From: JAMLIN01 sp041676645
GTDB taxonomy: Bacteria; Pseudomonadota; Gammaproteobacteria; Burkholderiales; Burkholderiaceae_E
Reading direction: 5' to 3'
Length of the DNA stretch: 16,597 nt
NCBI GenBank assembly: GCA_041676645.1
Contig: JBAYRO010000069.1
Location: forward strand, 1-16,597
Below the pieces are notes generated by a model. The model was not told the origin of the DNA. It searched no databases and saw nothing but the letters and a program-made list of their open reading frames with translations. Of this stretch, positions 7,022-13,443 are shown in pieces. Each line of letters opens with the position of its first letter. Position 1 is the first letter of the stretch. The translations under genes were made by a program, and so were the position numbers.

Positions 7022-8059
7022 TCAGTGCGCGAGCATCGCGCGGATCGCCGCCTCGATGCGCGCCTGGCCGGGCAGCACCTCACGCTCGAGCGGCGGCGCG
7101 AAGGGCACCGGGACGCCGGGGTTGCCGAGCCGGCGCGGCGCCACCTTCAGCGCATCGAAGGCGCGCTCGGTGACGGCGGCGATCACCTCGGCCTGGATGC
7201 CGAAGCCCTGGTAGGCCTCGTCGACCACCAGCAGGCGCCCCGTCTTGCGCACCGAAGCGACGATCGTGTCGACGTCGAAGGGCACCAGGGTGAGCGGGTC
7301 GACGACCTCGACCGACACGCCCTCGGCGGCCAGCGCGCGGGCCACCGCCAGCGCATGGTGCACCATGGTGAGGGTGGCCACCACCGTGATCTGCTCGCCC
7401 TCGCGCCGGACGCAGGCCTTGCCGAACTCGCCGACGTGCTCCGGGTCGCGGAAGGCGTCGGCCACCGGCCAGCGGCTGCGATAGAGCTGCTTGTGCTCGA
7501 AGAAGAGCACCGGGTTGTCGTCGCGGATCGCGGCCTTCATCAGCGCCTTCGCATCCATCGAGGTCGACGGCAGCGCCACCTTGATGCCGGGCACATGGGC
7601 GAACCATGAATAGAGCGACTGCGAATGCTGCGAGCCGGCGCCTTGCCCGCCGCCGCAAGGCAGGCGGATGACCAGCGGCACCTTGACCTGGCCGCCGGTG
7701 AGATAGCGCAGCATGGCCGCCTGGTGCGTCAGCTGGTCGATCGCCACCGACATGAAGTCGCCGAACTGGAGCTCGACGATGGGCCGCATCCCGCCCATCG
7801 CCGCGCCGACCGCGGCGCCGACCACCGCGACCTCGGCGCAGGGTGCATCCCGGATCCGCTCGCGGCCGAACTCGGCGGCGAGACCTGTCGTGACCCCGAA
7901 CGGCGAGGCGAGCGCGATGTCCTCGCCCATCTGGAAAACGAGCGGGTCGCGGCGCATCTCCTCGCGCATGGCTTCGTTGATGGCGCCGCGAAAGCTCGGC
8001 CAGTCCCTTTCCTCGGGCTTGACCGGGCCACCGGGGCGAAACAGCCGGGTGTCGAACAT
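7022..8059 (-). CDS. 2-oxoacid/acetoin dehydrogenase E1 component, beta subunit
   Basis: The 345-residue protein belongs to the transketolase-like E1 beta family (AcoB/PdhB/BkdA2 type). Visible landmarks are MGEDIA near residue 45, the DAPCAE stretch carrying the Glu that activates thiamine diphosphate, GMRPIVELQFGDFM, QHSQSLYSWFAHVPGIKV, and DNPVLFFEHKQLY. The C-terminal domain with LLVVDEAYQGFG follows. With E1 alpha it forms the heterotetramer that decarboxylates a 2-oxoacid or cleaves acetoin on thiamine diphosphate. GGAG lies about 8 nt before the ATG, and the gene starts 21 nt after the E1 alpha stop. No E2 or E3 gene is present in the window, so the acceptor lipoyl protein must be encoded elsewhere or the reaction is atypical. 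Pyruvate, branched-chain acids and acetoin cannot be told apart here. Confidence 0.88.
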   Translation of the reverse strand: MFDTRLFRPGGPVKPEERDWPSFRGAINEAMREEMRRDPLVFQMGEDIALASPFGVTTGLAAEFGRERIRDAPCAEVAVVGAAVGAAMGGMRPIVELQFGDFMSVAIDQLTHQAAMLRYLTGGQVKVPLVIRLPCGGGQGAGSQHSQSLYSWFAHVPGIKVALPSTSMDAKALMKAAIRDDNPVLFFEHKQLYRSRWPVADAFRDPEHVGEFGKACVRREGEQITVVATLTMVHHALAVARALAAEGVSVEVVDPLTLVPFDVDTIVASVRKTGRLLVVDEAYQGFGIQAEVIAAVTERAFDALKVAPRRLGNPGVPVPFAPPLEREVLPGQARIEAAIRAMLAH

Positions 8060-8080
8060 GGGGTTCTCCGTCAGGATGGT

Positions 8081-9052
8081 TCAGGCCCAGAGATCTTCGA
8101 AGGCTTCGCTCGGCTCCGGCCAGGGCTGTGCGCGGGCGAAGTCGACGGCGGCCGCGACTTCGGCGTCGACCTCGGCCTGCATGCGATCGAACTCGCTCGC
8201 CGGGAGCACGCCGTCGTCGCGCAGGCGCCCACCGTAGAGCCGGATCGGGCAACGGGCCCAGGCGGCCTCGAGCTCGCCCGCGGGACGATAGCCCTGGGTG
8301 TCATGGATGAGGTGGCCGGTCAGGCGCTCGCAGCGCGCCTCGATGAAGCTGGCGCCGTCGCCGGCACGGGCGCGAGCCACTGCCTCCCAGATGGCCGCCA
8401 GCACGGCCTCGGGGTCGGTGCCGTCGACCCGCACACCGGGCAGACCGTAGCCGGCCGCGCGGGCGGCGATCGACTGTCCCTTGATCGCGTCGGTGTCGCG
8501 CTGGGTGATGCAGTAGCCGTTGTTCTCGCAAAGCAGGATGAGCGGCAGCGACCACATCGCCGCGAGCGCCGCAGCCTCGTGCACGGCGCCTTCGTTGCTG
8601 GCGCCGTCGCCGAAGAAGGCAAGGCTGGCGCGGTCGGTGCCGCGCATCTTCTGGGCAAGCGCTATGCCGCCGGCGACCGGCACCTGGGCGGGAACGATCC
8701 CGCCCATGCCGATGACGCCGCGGCTGAAGTCGGTGACGTGGTAGGACTTGCCCTTGTTGTACCCGGTGCGGCGGCAGTACAGCTCGGCGAGGATGCGCCG
8801 GGGATCGAGCCCGCGCGCCACCTGGGCGGCCTGGCCGCGGTGGGTGGTGAACACGAAGTCGCCCGCCTCCAGCGCGGCGCAGGCCCCCGCCGCGATCGCC
8901 TCCTGCCCGGTCGACAGCGACGGGGGTATGCCGCCGATCTCCTCGGCCAGGTAGGCATCGCCCCAGGCCTTCTCGACGGCCCGGATCAGCAGCATGGTTC
9001 GCATCAGGTCCCGTCGCTCGGCGGCGGGCACGGGGCTAGAGGTATGGCTCAT
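8081..9052 (-). CDS. 2-oxoacid/acetoin dehydrogenase E1 component, alpha subunit
   Basis: The 323-residue thiamine-diphosphate subunit carries the cofactor motif GDGASNEG (148-155) and, 27 residues after GDG, CENNGY. STGQEA near 47-52 is also typical. It pairs with the E1 beta gene 21 nt downstream. The stretch that in acetoin/pyruvate E1 alpha proteins usually reads HRGHGH...KGKGGSMH here reads HRGQAAQ...NKGKSYH, so the phosphate/active-site region diverges from the best-known members. The start ATG at 9052 follows CAGGAG about ten nt upstream and overlaps the end of the SDR remnant. The gene is otherwise complete, unlike the genes on either side of the E1 pair. Subunit identity is clear; the substrate is not. 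Confidence 0.88.
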   Translation of the reverse strand: MSHTSSPVPAAERRDLMRTMLLIRAVEKAWGDAYLAEEIGGIPPSLSTGQEAIAAGACAALEAGDFVFTTHRGQAAQVARGLDPRRILAELYCRRTGYNKGKSYHVTDFSRGVIGMGGIVPAQVPVAGGIALAQKMRGTDRASLAFFGDGASNEGAVHEAAALAAMWSLPLILLCENNGYCITQRDTDAIKGQSIAARAAGYGLPGVRVDGTDPEAVLAAIWEAVARARAGDGASFIEARCERLTGHLIHDTQGYRPAGELEAAWARCPIRLYGGRLRDDGVLPASEFDRMQAEVDAEVAAAVDFARAQPWPEPSEAFEDLWA

Positions 9053-9185
9053 GTCCTGGGATCTCCTGGGAGATTACGATTCCGGCGTTGTTGAACACGC
9101 CTTCGCGCAGGAAGCGCTTCGCGGTCTCGGCGCCGATGCCCTTGGCGCCGCCGGTGATCACCGCGACCTGATCCGACGGCTTCAT
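9036..9185 (-). pseudogene. Short-chain dehydrogenase/reductase remnant (49 codons)
   Basis: The minus strand from ATG 9185 reads MKPSDQVAVITGGAKGIG, the N-terminal Rossmann strand and TGxxxGIG cofactor loop of an SDR. After AETAKRFLREG it passes directly to VFNNAGIV, the NNAG motif that normally lies about 60 residues later. Some 12 residues then lead to a TAG at 9036. Thus the segment between these motifs and the whole catalytic Ser-Tyr-Lys half are gone, leaving 49 of about 250 residues. The ATG overlaps the upstream stop as ATGA, so translational coupling persists, and the last part carries the ribosome binding site of E1 alpha. It cannot be an active dehydrogenase. Whether it is now only a leader ORF for E1 alpha is inference. 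Confidence 0.75.
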
Positions 9186-10228
9186 GAAGTCTCCCTGCCC
9201 TCGGGCAGCGCCAGGCGGCGCGCATACTGCGCGGGAGCGTCCTCAGGGCGCTTGTAGATGTGGAGGGTGCAGGCGCCGTCCGCACGAGCCGGCCGCTCGA
9301 ACACCCATTGGGCGCGGCCGAACCAGCGCAAGGTCGCGCTGCCGTTCCAGATTGCACAGTGCGTGCAGTACACCGGCATGCGCGGCTCCCCGAAGGTGAG
9401 CGGCCCCGGCGTTTCGACGAAGGGCAGGGCCTGCCCGCCGTCGTACGCGCCGGCCAGGCGCAGCCGGCCACCGCTGCCGCAGGGCGACTGCCTGATGGTG
9501 AACCGGAGTTCGTCCTCCTCGACCCGGACTTCGCCCATGTGCTGCCCGAGCAGGAAGGCGGTGGTGGCGGCGAACTCACGCGCCGGCATCCGTTCCCATT
9601 TCTCGAAGCCGGCGCGCTGGGCCTCGGCGGTGGCCAGGTGGAAGTCGACCAAAGCCTGGTCGCCGAACTCGCGCAGCACCCAGCCGAAGCTGTCGGCCAT
9701 GAAGCGCACCATCGGGTCGTGCAGGGCCAGCCAGGCCTGGTCCTTGGCATCGAGCATCGCGATGGCCGCGTCCAGGCGTCCATCCGCGAGTGCCCCCAGG
9801 ATCTCGTCGGCGCGCCGGGTCTGGTCGGCCGCGAAGCGCTGCTGCGCCTGCGCTAGCGCCGCCAGGCAGGCCTGGGCGAGCGTGACCGAGGTGCCAAGGG
9901 CCGATACGCCAGCGCGCGCAGCATCACCCTGCAGCCCCTGCAGCAGGCGCGCCAGGATGCCCGTCAGGCTGTCGCCGGCCGGGGGGCCGGGCCGGATGGC
10001 TTGCGCCTGGCGCTCCCCTTCGCGGTCGGCCTCGATCAGCTGGCCGAGGAGGACCCGGATCGTGAAGCCGAGGCCATGCGCCATCAGACCGAACTCGCGC
10101 GCGAGGTCGCGGGCCCGGCCGTCGCCTTCGAGCGCCAGGCATCGCGCACTGGCGGCATCGCCGGCACGAAGCGCCGCGCGCATCCGCTCACCCAGTCGCG
10201 TGCCCCAATCGATTGGTCCCGGGTTCAT
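9182..10228 (-). CDS. Uncharacterised protein with an internal repeat and Cys motifs
   Basis: I do not recognise a named function. The 348-residue product is helical in its first two thirds and contains two similar segments of about 50 residues (18-67 and 142-195). Both run 'ALxxG...A...LxxxDxxA...FxxMAxxxGxxxR...G'. The second includes WLALHDPMVRFMADSFGWVL. The C-terminal third is beta-rich with SPCGSGGRLRL (C250) and PVYCTHCAIWNG (C288, H290, C291), which look like metal ligands or redox cysteines. ATG 10228 is chosen over an in-frame TTG at 10246 because GGAG lies six nt before it. It is the first gene of the E1 operon, and its stop overlaps the SDR remnant's start as ATGA. The divergent IclR gene probably controls it. 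Confidence 0.75.
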   Translation of the reverse strand: MNPGPIDWGTRLGERMRAALRAGDAASARCLALEGDGRARDLAREFGLMAHGLGFTIRVLLGQLIEADREGERQAQAIRPGPPAGDSLTGILARLLQGLQGDAARAGVSALGTSVTLAQACLAALAQAQQRFAADQTRRADEILGALADGRLDAAIAMLDAKDQAWLALHDPMVRFMADSFGWVLREFGDQALVDFHLATAEAQRAGFEKWERMPAREFAATTAFLLGQHMGEVRVEEDELRFTIRQSPCGSGGRLRLAGAYDGGQALPFVETPGPLTFGEPRMPVYCTHCAIWNGSATLRWFGRAQWVFERPARADGACTLHIYKRPEDAPAQYARRLALPEGRETS

Positions 10229-10251
10229 GACCGGCTCCGGCTTCAAGGATC

Positions 10252-10267
10252 GTTCAGCAAGCTGAAT
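10252..10267. promoter_or_regulatory. Candidate operator 1 (GTTCAG-N4-CTGAAT)
   Basis: GTTCAGCAAGCTGAAT is an inverted repeat with TTCAG/CTGAA arms and a 4-nt spacer; the arms extend inward to TTCAGC-AA-GCTGAA. It lies 24 nt upstream of the ATG of the minus-strand operon and downstream of its predicted promoter. A bound protein there could block transcription. The same architecture recurs at 10348-10363. IclR-family proteins bind such short palindromes, and the iclR-type gene is adjacent. Confidence 0.55.
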
Positions 10268-10295
10268 CGAGAATCACCGCCTGCTCCTTGCATGT

Positions 10296-10325
10296 ATCCT
10301 AGGAATCGCTGGAAATGCCGGTCAA
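10296..10325 (-). promoter_or_regulatory. Predicted sigma70-type promoter of the minus-strand E1 operon
   Basis: On the minus strand TTGACC (10325-10320, five of six matches to TTGACA) is followed after 18 nt by TAGGAT (10301-10296, four of six matches to TATAAT). Transcription would start near 10289, about 60 nt before the first start codon and upstream of operator 1. It is a prediction from hexamers only. Confidence 0.4.
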
Positions 10326-10347
10326 CAGTACAGCTCCGTGAATCCTT

Positions 10348-10363
10348 GTTCAGGATACTGAAC
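10348..10363. promoter_or_regulatory. Candidate operator 2 (GTTCAG-N4-CTGAAC)
   Basis: GTTCAGGATACTGAAC is a palindrome with perfect 6-bp arms around GATA. It ends 12 nt before the IclR ATG and covers a possible -10 (GATACT) for that gene, which suits autoregulation. Arms and spacing match operator 1, whose start is 96 bp away, close to nine helical turns. A looped, doubly bound state is therefore possible. Confidence 0.55.
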
Positions 10364-10375
10364 GCCTTGAAATGA

Positions 10376-11200
10376 ATGCCCGCGATGAGCGCGAACAGGA
10401 AACCACGGAGCACGCGATCGAAGGCCCACCCGGGTGGCGCGACCGTCCCGGCAGTGGCGCGCGCCGTGCGCCTGCTGAACGTCCTCGCCACGACCCGGGA
10501 GGCCTTGTCGCTGGCCGCGCTGGTCGGCACTCTGGAACTGCCCAAGAGCACGGTGCACGGCCTGTGCGCGACCCTCGTGCAGGCGGGCCTGGTCGAGCGA
10601 CTCGACAATGGCACCTACCAGCTGGGCACCCGCGTGATGGATCTCGCGCATGGCTACATGGCCCGCACCGACCCGGCGGCGGAGTTCCACGCCCTGCTCA
10701 AGGCCGAGGCCCCGATGCCCGACGAATCCATCGTCCTGTCGGTGCTCGACGGCGCGGACATTGTCTACGTAGGCTGTCGCAACGGCAGCCGGCCCTTCGG
10801 CTTCAACTTCCGCATCGGCATGCGCCTGCCGGCCAACTGCACGGCCAGCGGCAAGGCCTTGCTGAGCAGCCGACCGCCCGAGTACGTCATCGAGCTGGCG
10901 CTGGCGCGGTCCTTCTATTCCCTGACGCCCAACAGCATCATCCGCCCCGAGGCATTGCTCGAGGAGCTGCGCCAGGTCACCAGGGCGGGCTATGCCGTGG
11001 ACGATGAGGAAACGCGCGTGGGCATGGTGTGCATCGCCGCTCCGATCTTCGGCCCGGCATCGGGCGAGGCGGTCGCCGCGGTGGCGACCAGCCTGCCGAA
11101 GTCGACAATGTCCGCCACGCGCCGGAAGCTCGCCGTCCGCACCGTGCAGTACCTGGCTGCGCGCATCTCGCAGCGTCTCGGAGCACGCGTGGCGGACTGA
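10376..11200 (+). CDS. IclR family transcriptional regulator
   Basis: The 274-residue protein has a basic N-terminal tail and a winged helix-turn-helix at about 28-85 (AVRLLNVLATT ... LELPKSTVHGLCATLVQAGLVER, then wing NGTYQLG). An IclR effector-binding domain follows to about 265, with the usual TASGKALLS and GYAVDDEE motifs. It is divergent from the E1 operon across a ~147-nt gap with two matching palindromes, so control of that operon and of itself is likely. The inducer is unknown. No clear ribosome binding site precedes ATG 10376; ATG 10385 is an alternative start. It converges on the DUF2783 gene with a 35-nt gap in which I see no terminator. Confidence 0.9.
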   Translation: MPAMSANRKPRSTRSKAHPGGATVPAVARAVRLLNVLATTREALSLAALVGTLELPKSTVHGLCATLVQAGLVERLDNGTYQLGTRVMDLAHGYMARTDPAAEFHALLKAEAPMPDESIVLSVLDGADIVYVGCRNGSRPFGFNFRIGMRLPANCTASGKALLSSRPPEYVIELALARSFYSLTPNSIIRPEALLEELRQVTRAGYAVDDEETRVGMVCIAAPIFGPASGEAVAAVATSLPKSTMSATRRKLAVRTVQYLAARISQRLGARVAD

Positions 11201-11235
11201 GGATTGCAGCCGCCGCCCCGGCCCGACGACTGGCC

Positions 11236-11499
11236 TCAGCGGTCGAGGGACGGTGTCGGCGCTTCGCCGGCCGGCTCGATGCCGGCGCGCGCGGCCTCGA
11301 TCGCTTCGCGCAGGACGGCGAGTTCACCGACATGGTTGGCGAGCAGCAGCACGAGCTTGCTGTTGAGCATGGCGCTGCCGGCTTCGTCGAGATCCCGATG
11401 GGCCTCGATGAGCATCTCGTAGAACTCGTCGCCCCGGGCGTAGGGCCAGAGCCCGCGATCGTCGCGGTCGCGGAAATTCGGTTCGGTGATCAGCTTCAT
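11236..11499 (-). CDS. DUF2783 family small protein
   Basis: The 87-residue acidic protein contains DEFYEMLIEAHRDLD, then SAMLNSKLVLLLANHVGEL and AVLREAIEAAR, the typical DUF2783 pattern. Function is not established. Members are often encoded beside FAD-dependent aromatic hydroxylases, as here. Its ATG at 11499 overlaps the hydroxylase stop as ATGA, so the two are translationally coupled and probably act together. A role as small partner or stability factor of the hydroxylase is inference. Confidence 0.8.
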   Translation of the reverse strand: MKLITEPNFRDRDDRGLWPYARGDEFYEMLIEAHRDLDEAGSAMLNSKLVLLLANHVGELAVLREAIEAARAGIEPAGEAPTPSLDR

Positions 11500-13241
11500 G
11501 CGGCGGGCTCCTTCGCGGCGATTGCGCGCGCCAGCGCCCGCTTCACCGCCTCGGCGTCGAAACGCCGCCAGCGGGCGCAGACATGCTGGTCGGGACGGAT
11601 CAGGTAGCAGGTGCCGTCCCGGCCATCGTAGCGCTCGGCAACGAGGCCGCGAAGATCGCATACCCGGCGTACGCCCGGCACCGACGCGCCGCCATCGATG
11701 GACGCGCCGGGGGCGGTGAGATCCGGCGCACTGGCCGCCCCCGGCAATCCGGGCCATGCCGCTGGCGGTGAAACCAGCAGGATTTCGACCGGCACCTCGC
11801 CCTGCGCGAGCCTCGCGAGCGCGTTGCGCGTGGCCGGTGCGAGCGCTGTCGGGTCATCGGTGAACAGCATCAGCGTGAAGCGCCCGCCGCAATGCGGCAG
11901 GAGCCAGTCGCCCGCCGGCCCCGCGACGGGAGCGTCGTCCATCGGCGCGCCCGGGCGCATGCGCCCGGCGAAGGACTCCGCATCGGGGGTGTTGGCCGGT
12001 GAATCATGCAGATGCGTGGGCACCGACAGCCGGCCGGAGTTCACGAGGGCGCGGGCAAACGGATGGTGGCGGGCGAGTTCGAGCACCGCGTTGCGAAACA
12101 CCAAGCTCGCCCGGCTCTTGGGGGTGATGAAGTCGGTCGAGCGGGTCGAGTTGGCGATGTTCTCGTCGGCCGCCCGGATACGCTCGACGCAGTAGGTATC
12201 GAGCAGGCTCGCCGGCGCCTTGCCCGCGATCACGAGGCCGAGCTTCCAGCACAGGTTGTCGGCGTCCTGGATACCGGAGTTGGCGCCGCGGGCGCCGAAG
12301 GGCGAGACCTGGTGCGCGCTGTCGCCCACGAAGAGCACCCGGCCATGGCGAAAGTCGCCCAGCCGCCGGCACTGGAAGGTGTAGACGCTGACCCACTCCA
12401 GCTCGAACTCGCGCTCGGGGCCGAGCATCGCCCGGATGCGCGGGATCACGTTGTCGGGCTTCTTCGCCTCCTCGGGATCGGCATCCCAGCCGAGCTGGAA
12501 GTCGATGCGCCAGACATTGTCGGCCTGCTTGTGCAGCAGCACCGACTGGCCGCGGTGAAAGGGCGGGTCGAACCAGAACCAGCGTTCGGCCGGGAAGTCG
12601 GCCTTCATGACCACATCGGCGATCAGGAATCGATCGCGGAACACCTTGCCGTCGACATCGAGGCCCAGCATGCCGCGCAAGGGGCTGCGCGCGCCATCGG
12701 CGGCCACCAGCCAGTCGGCGACAAGTGCGTACTCGCCATCGGGAGTCTCGATGCGCAGCCGGACCCCGTCGGGACGGACATCGACGCCGGCCACCCGGTT
12801 GCGAAAGCGCAGGTCGAGCGCGGGCAGCGACCGGGCCCGCTCGACCAGATACTGTTCGAGCCAGTACTGCTGCAGATTGACCATGCCGGGGCGTTGCTCG
12901 TCGGCCTGCGGGGCGAGGTCGAAGCGATAGACCTCGTCCTGGTCGAAGAAAGTGCGCCCGACGTTCCAGGACACGCCGCGCCCGGCGGGCTGCGGACAAC
13001 CGAGGCGATCGAGTATCTCCAGCGTGCGCTTGGCATAGCAGACGCCGCGCGAGCCGACGGAGACGGTGTCGTCCTCGTCGAGGAGGATGACCGGCGTGCC
13101 GCCCTGGGCGAGGTCGATCGCGGCGGCCAGGCCGACCGGCCCGGCGCCCACCACGGCGACCGGCGCCCGCGCCGTGTCCGGGCGATCGAGTTCGACCGGT
13201 CGGCGATAGGCGTACTTCGGATAGGCGTAGGTGGCCAGCAT
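11496..13241 (-). CDS. FAD-dependent aromatic-ring hydroxylase (class A flavoprotein monooxygenase)
   Basis: The 581-residue protein shows the three motifs of class A flavin hydroxylases: GAGPVG (32-37, FAD ADP moiety), the DG motif in AADGARSPLRG (about 181-190), and the GD motif in VLFVGDSAHQVSPFGARGANSG (GD at 306-307). A C-terminal thioredoxin-like domain, near 450-570, ends YLIRPDQHVCARWRRF. Such MhpA/phenol-hydroxylase-like enzymes use NAD(P)H and O2 to hydroxylate a phenolic ring in the cytoplasm. The start ATG has GGAGGAG about nine nt upstream. It is coupled to DUF2783 downstream and divergent from the quinone reductase-UbiA fusion, with a large hairpin repeat between them. The substrate is unknown; MhpA-type phenylpropionate or resorcinol-like compounds are only examples. 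Confidence 0.88.
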   Translation of the reverse strand: MLATYAYPKYAYRRPVELDRPDTARAPVAVVGAGPVGLAAAIDLAQGGTPVILLDEDDTVSVGSRGVCYAKRTLEILDRLGCPQPAGRGVSWNVGRTFFDQDEVYRFDLAPQADEQRPGMVNLQQYWLEQYLVERARSLPALDLRFRNRVAGVDVRPDGVRLRIETPDGEYALVADWLVAADGARSPLRGMLGLDVDGKVFRDRFLIADVVMKADFPAERWFWFDPPFHRGQSVLLHKQADNVWRIDFQLGWDADPEEAKKPDNVIPRIRAMLGPEREFELEWVSVYTFQCRRLGDFRHGRVLFVGDSAHQVSPFGARGANSGIQDADNLCWKLGLVIAGKAPASLLDTYCVERIRAADENIANSTRSTDFITPKSRASLVFRNAVLELARHHPFARALVNSGRLSVPTHLHDSPANTPDAESFAGRMRPGAPMDDAPVAGPAGDWLLPHCGGRFTLMLFTDDPTALAPATRNALARLAQGEVPVEILLVSPPAAWPGLPGAASAPDLTAPGASIDGGASVPGVRRVCDLRGLVAERYDGRDGTCYLIRPDQHVCARWRRFDAEAVKRALARAIAAKEPAA

Positions 13242-13283
13242 CGCCAGCGCTCCTCCATCGATGGCTGCATGTTAGCCAATGGC

Positions 13284-13389
13284 GCGAAACGGAGTCACGC
13301 GAAATGGGGTCAGACTCCATTTCAGATTGAAATGGAGTCTGACCCCATTTCGCGCCAGAGTCTGACCCCATTTCGCGACTCCGTTTCGC
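13284..13389. repeat. REP-like hairpin repeat, copy 1 (three units)
   Basis: A perfect 27-bp inverted repeat at 13298-13324 and 13328-13354 surrounds the 3-nt loop GAT. Its core is AAATGGGGTCAGAC and the complement. A third, inverted copy of the core follows at 13359-13376. This, with flanking GACTCCGTTTCGC, can pair instead with 13284-13316 (two-nt bulge), so two mutually exclusive foldings are possible. It lies between divergent genes and so is not a terminator. The sequence resembles the 'GTCTGACCCC' REP family that RAYT transposases spread; no such transposase gene is in the window. A second copy is at 16048-16118. Confidence 0.85.
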
Positions 13390-13414
13390 CAAACTGGAAC
13401 GCCCACGCTCGCGA

Positions 13415-13435
13415 CGGGTGCGCAAGTTGCACCCG
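13415..13435. promoter_or_regulatory. Inverted repeat just upstream of the fusion gene start
   Basis: CGGGTGC (13415-13421) and GCACCCG (13429-13435) form a 7-bp stem that AA/TT pairing may extend inward past a two-nt bulge. It ends eight nt before the ATG at 13444 and occupies the position where a Shine-Dalgarno sequence would be expected; none is seen. It may be an operator for the LysR protein or an mRNA hairpin affecting initiation. Confidence 0.4.
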
Positions 13436-13443
13436 CTACCGCC

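Noticed and set aside
7625..9094. Plus-strand open frame of 489 codons opposite the E1 genes
   Set aside because: The minus strand carries clear E1 alpha and beta motifs with ribosome binding sites; the opposite frame has none.
10228..10246. TTG start at 10246 for the 348-aa protein
   Set aside because: ATG at 10228 has GGAG six nt upstream, while no ribosome binding site precedes the TTG.
13298..13354. Intrinsic terminator reading of hairpin copy 1
   Set aside because: It lies between two gene starts, has no T-tract, and has a third unit typical of a dispersed repeat.
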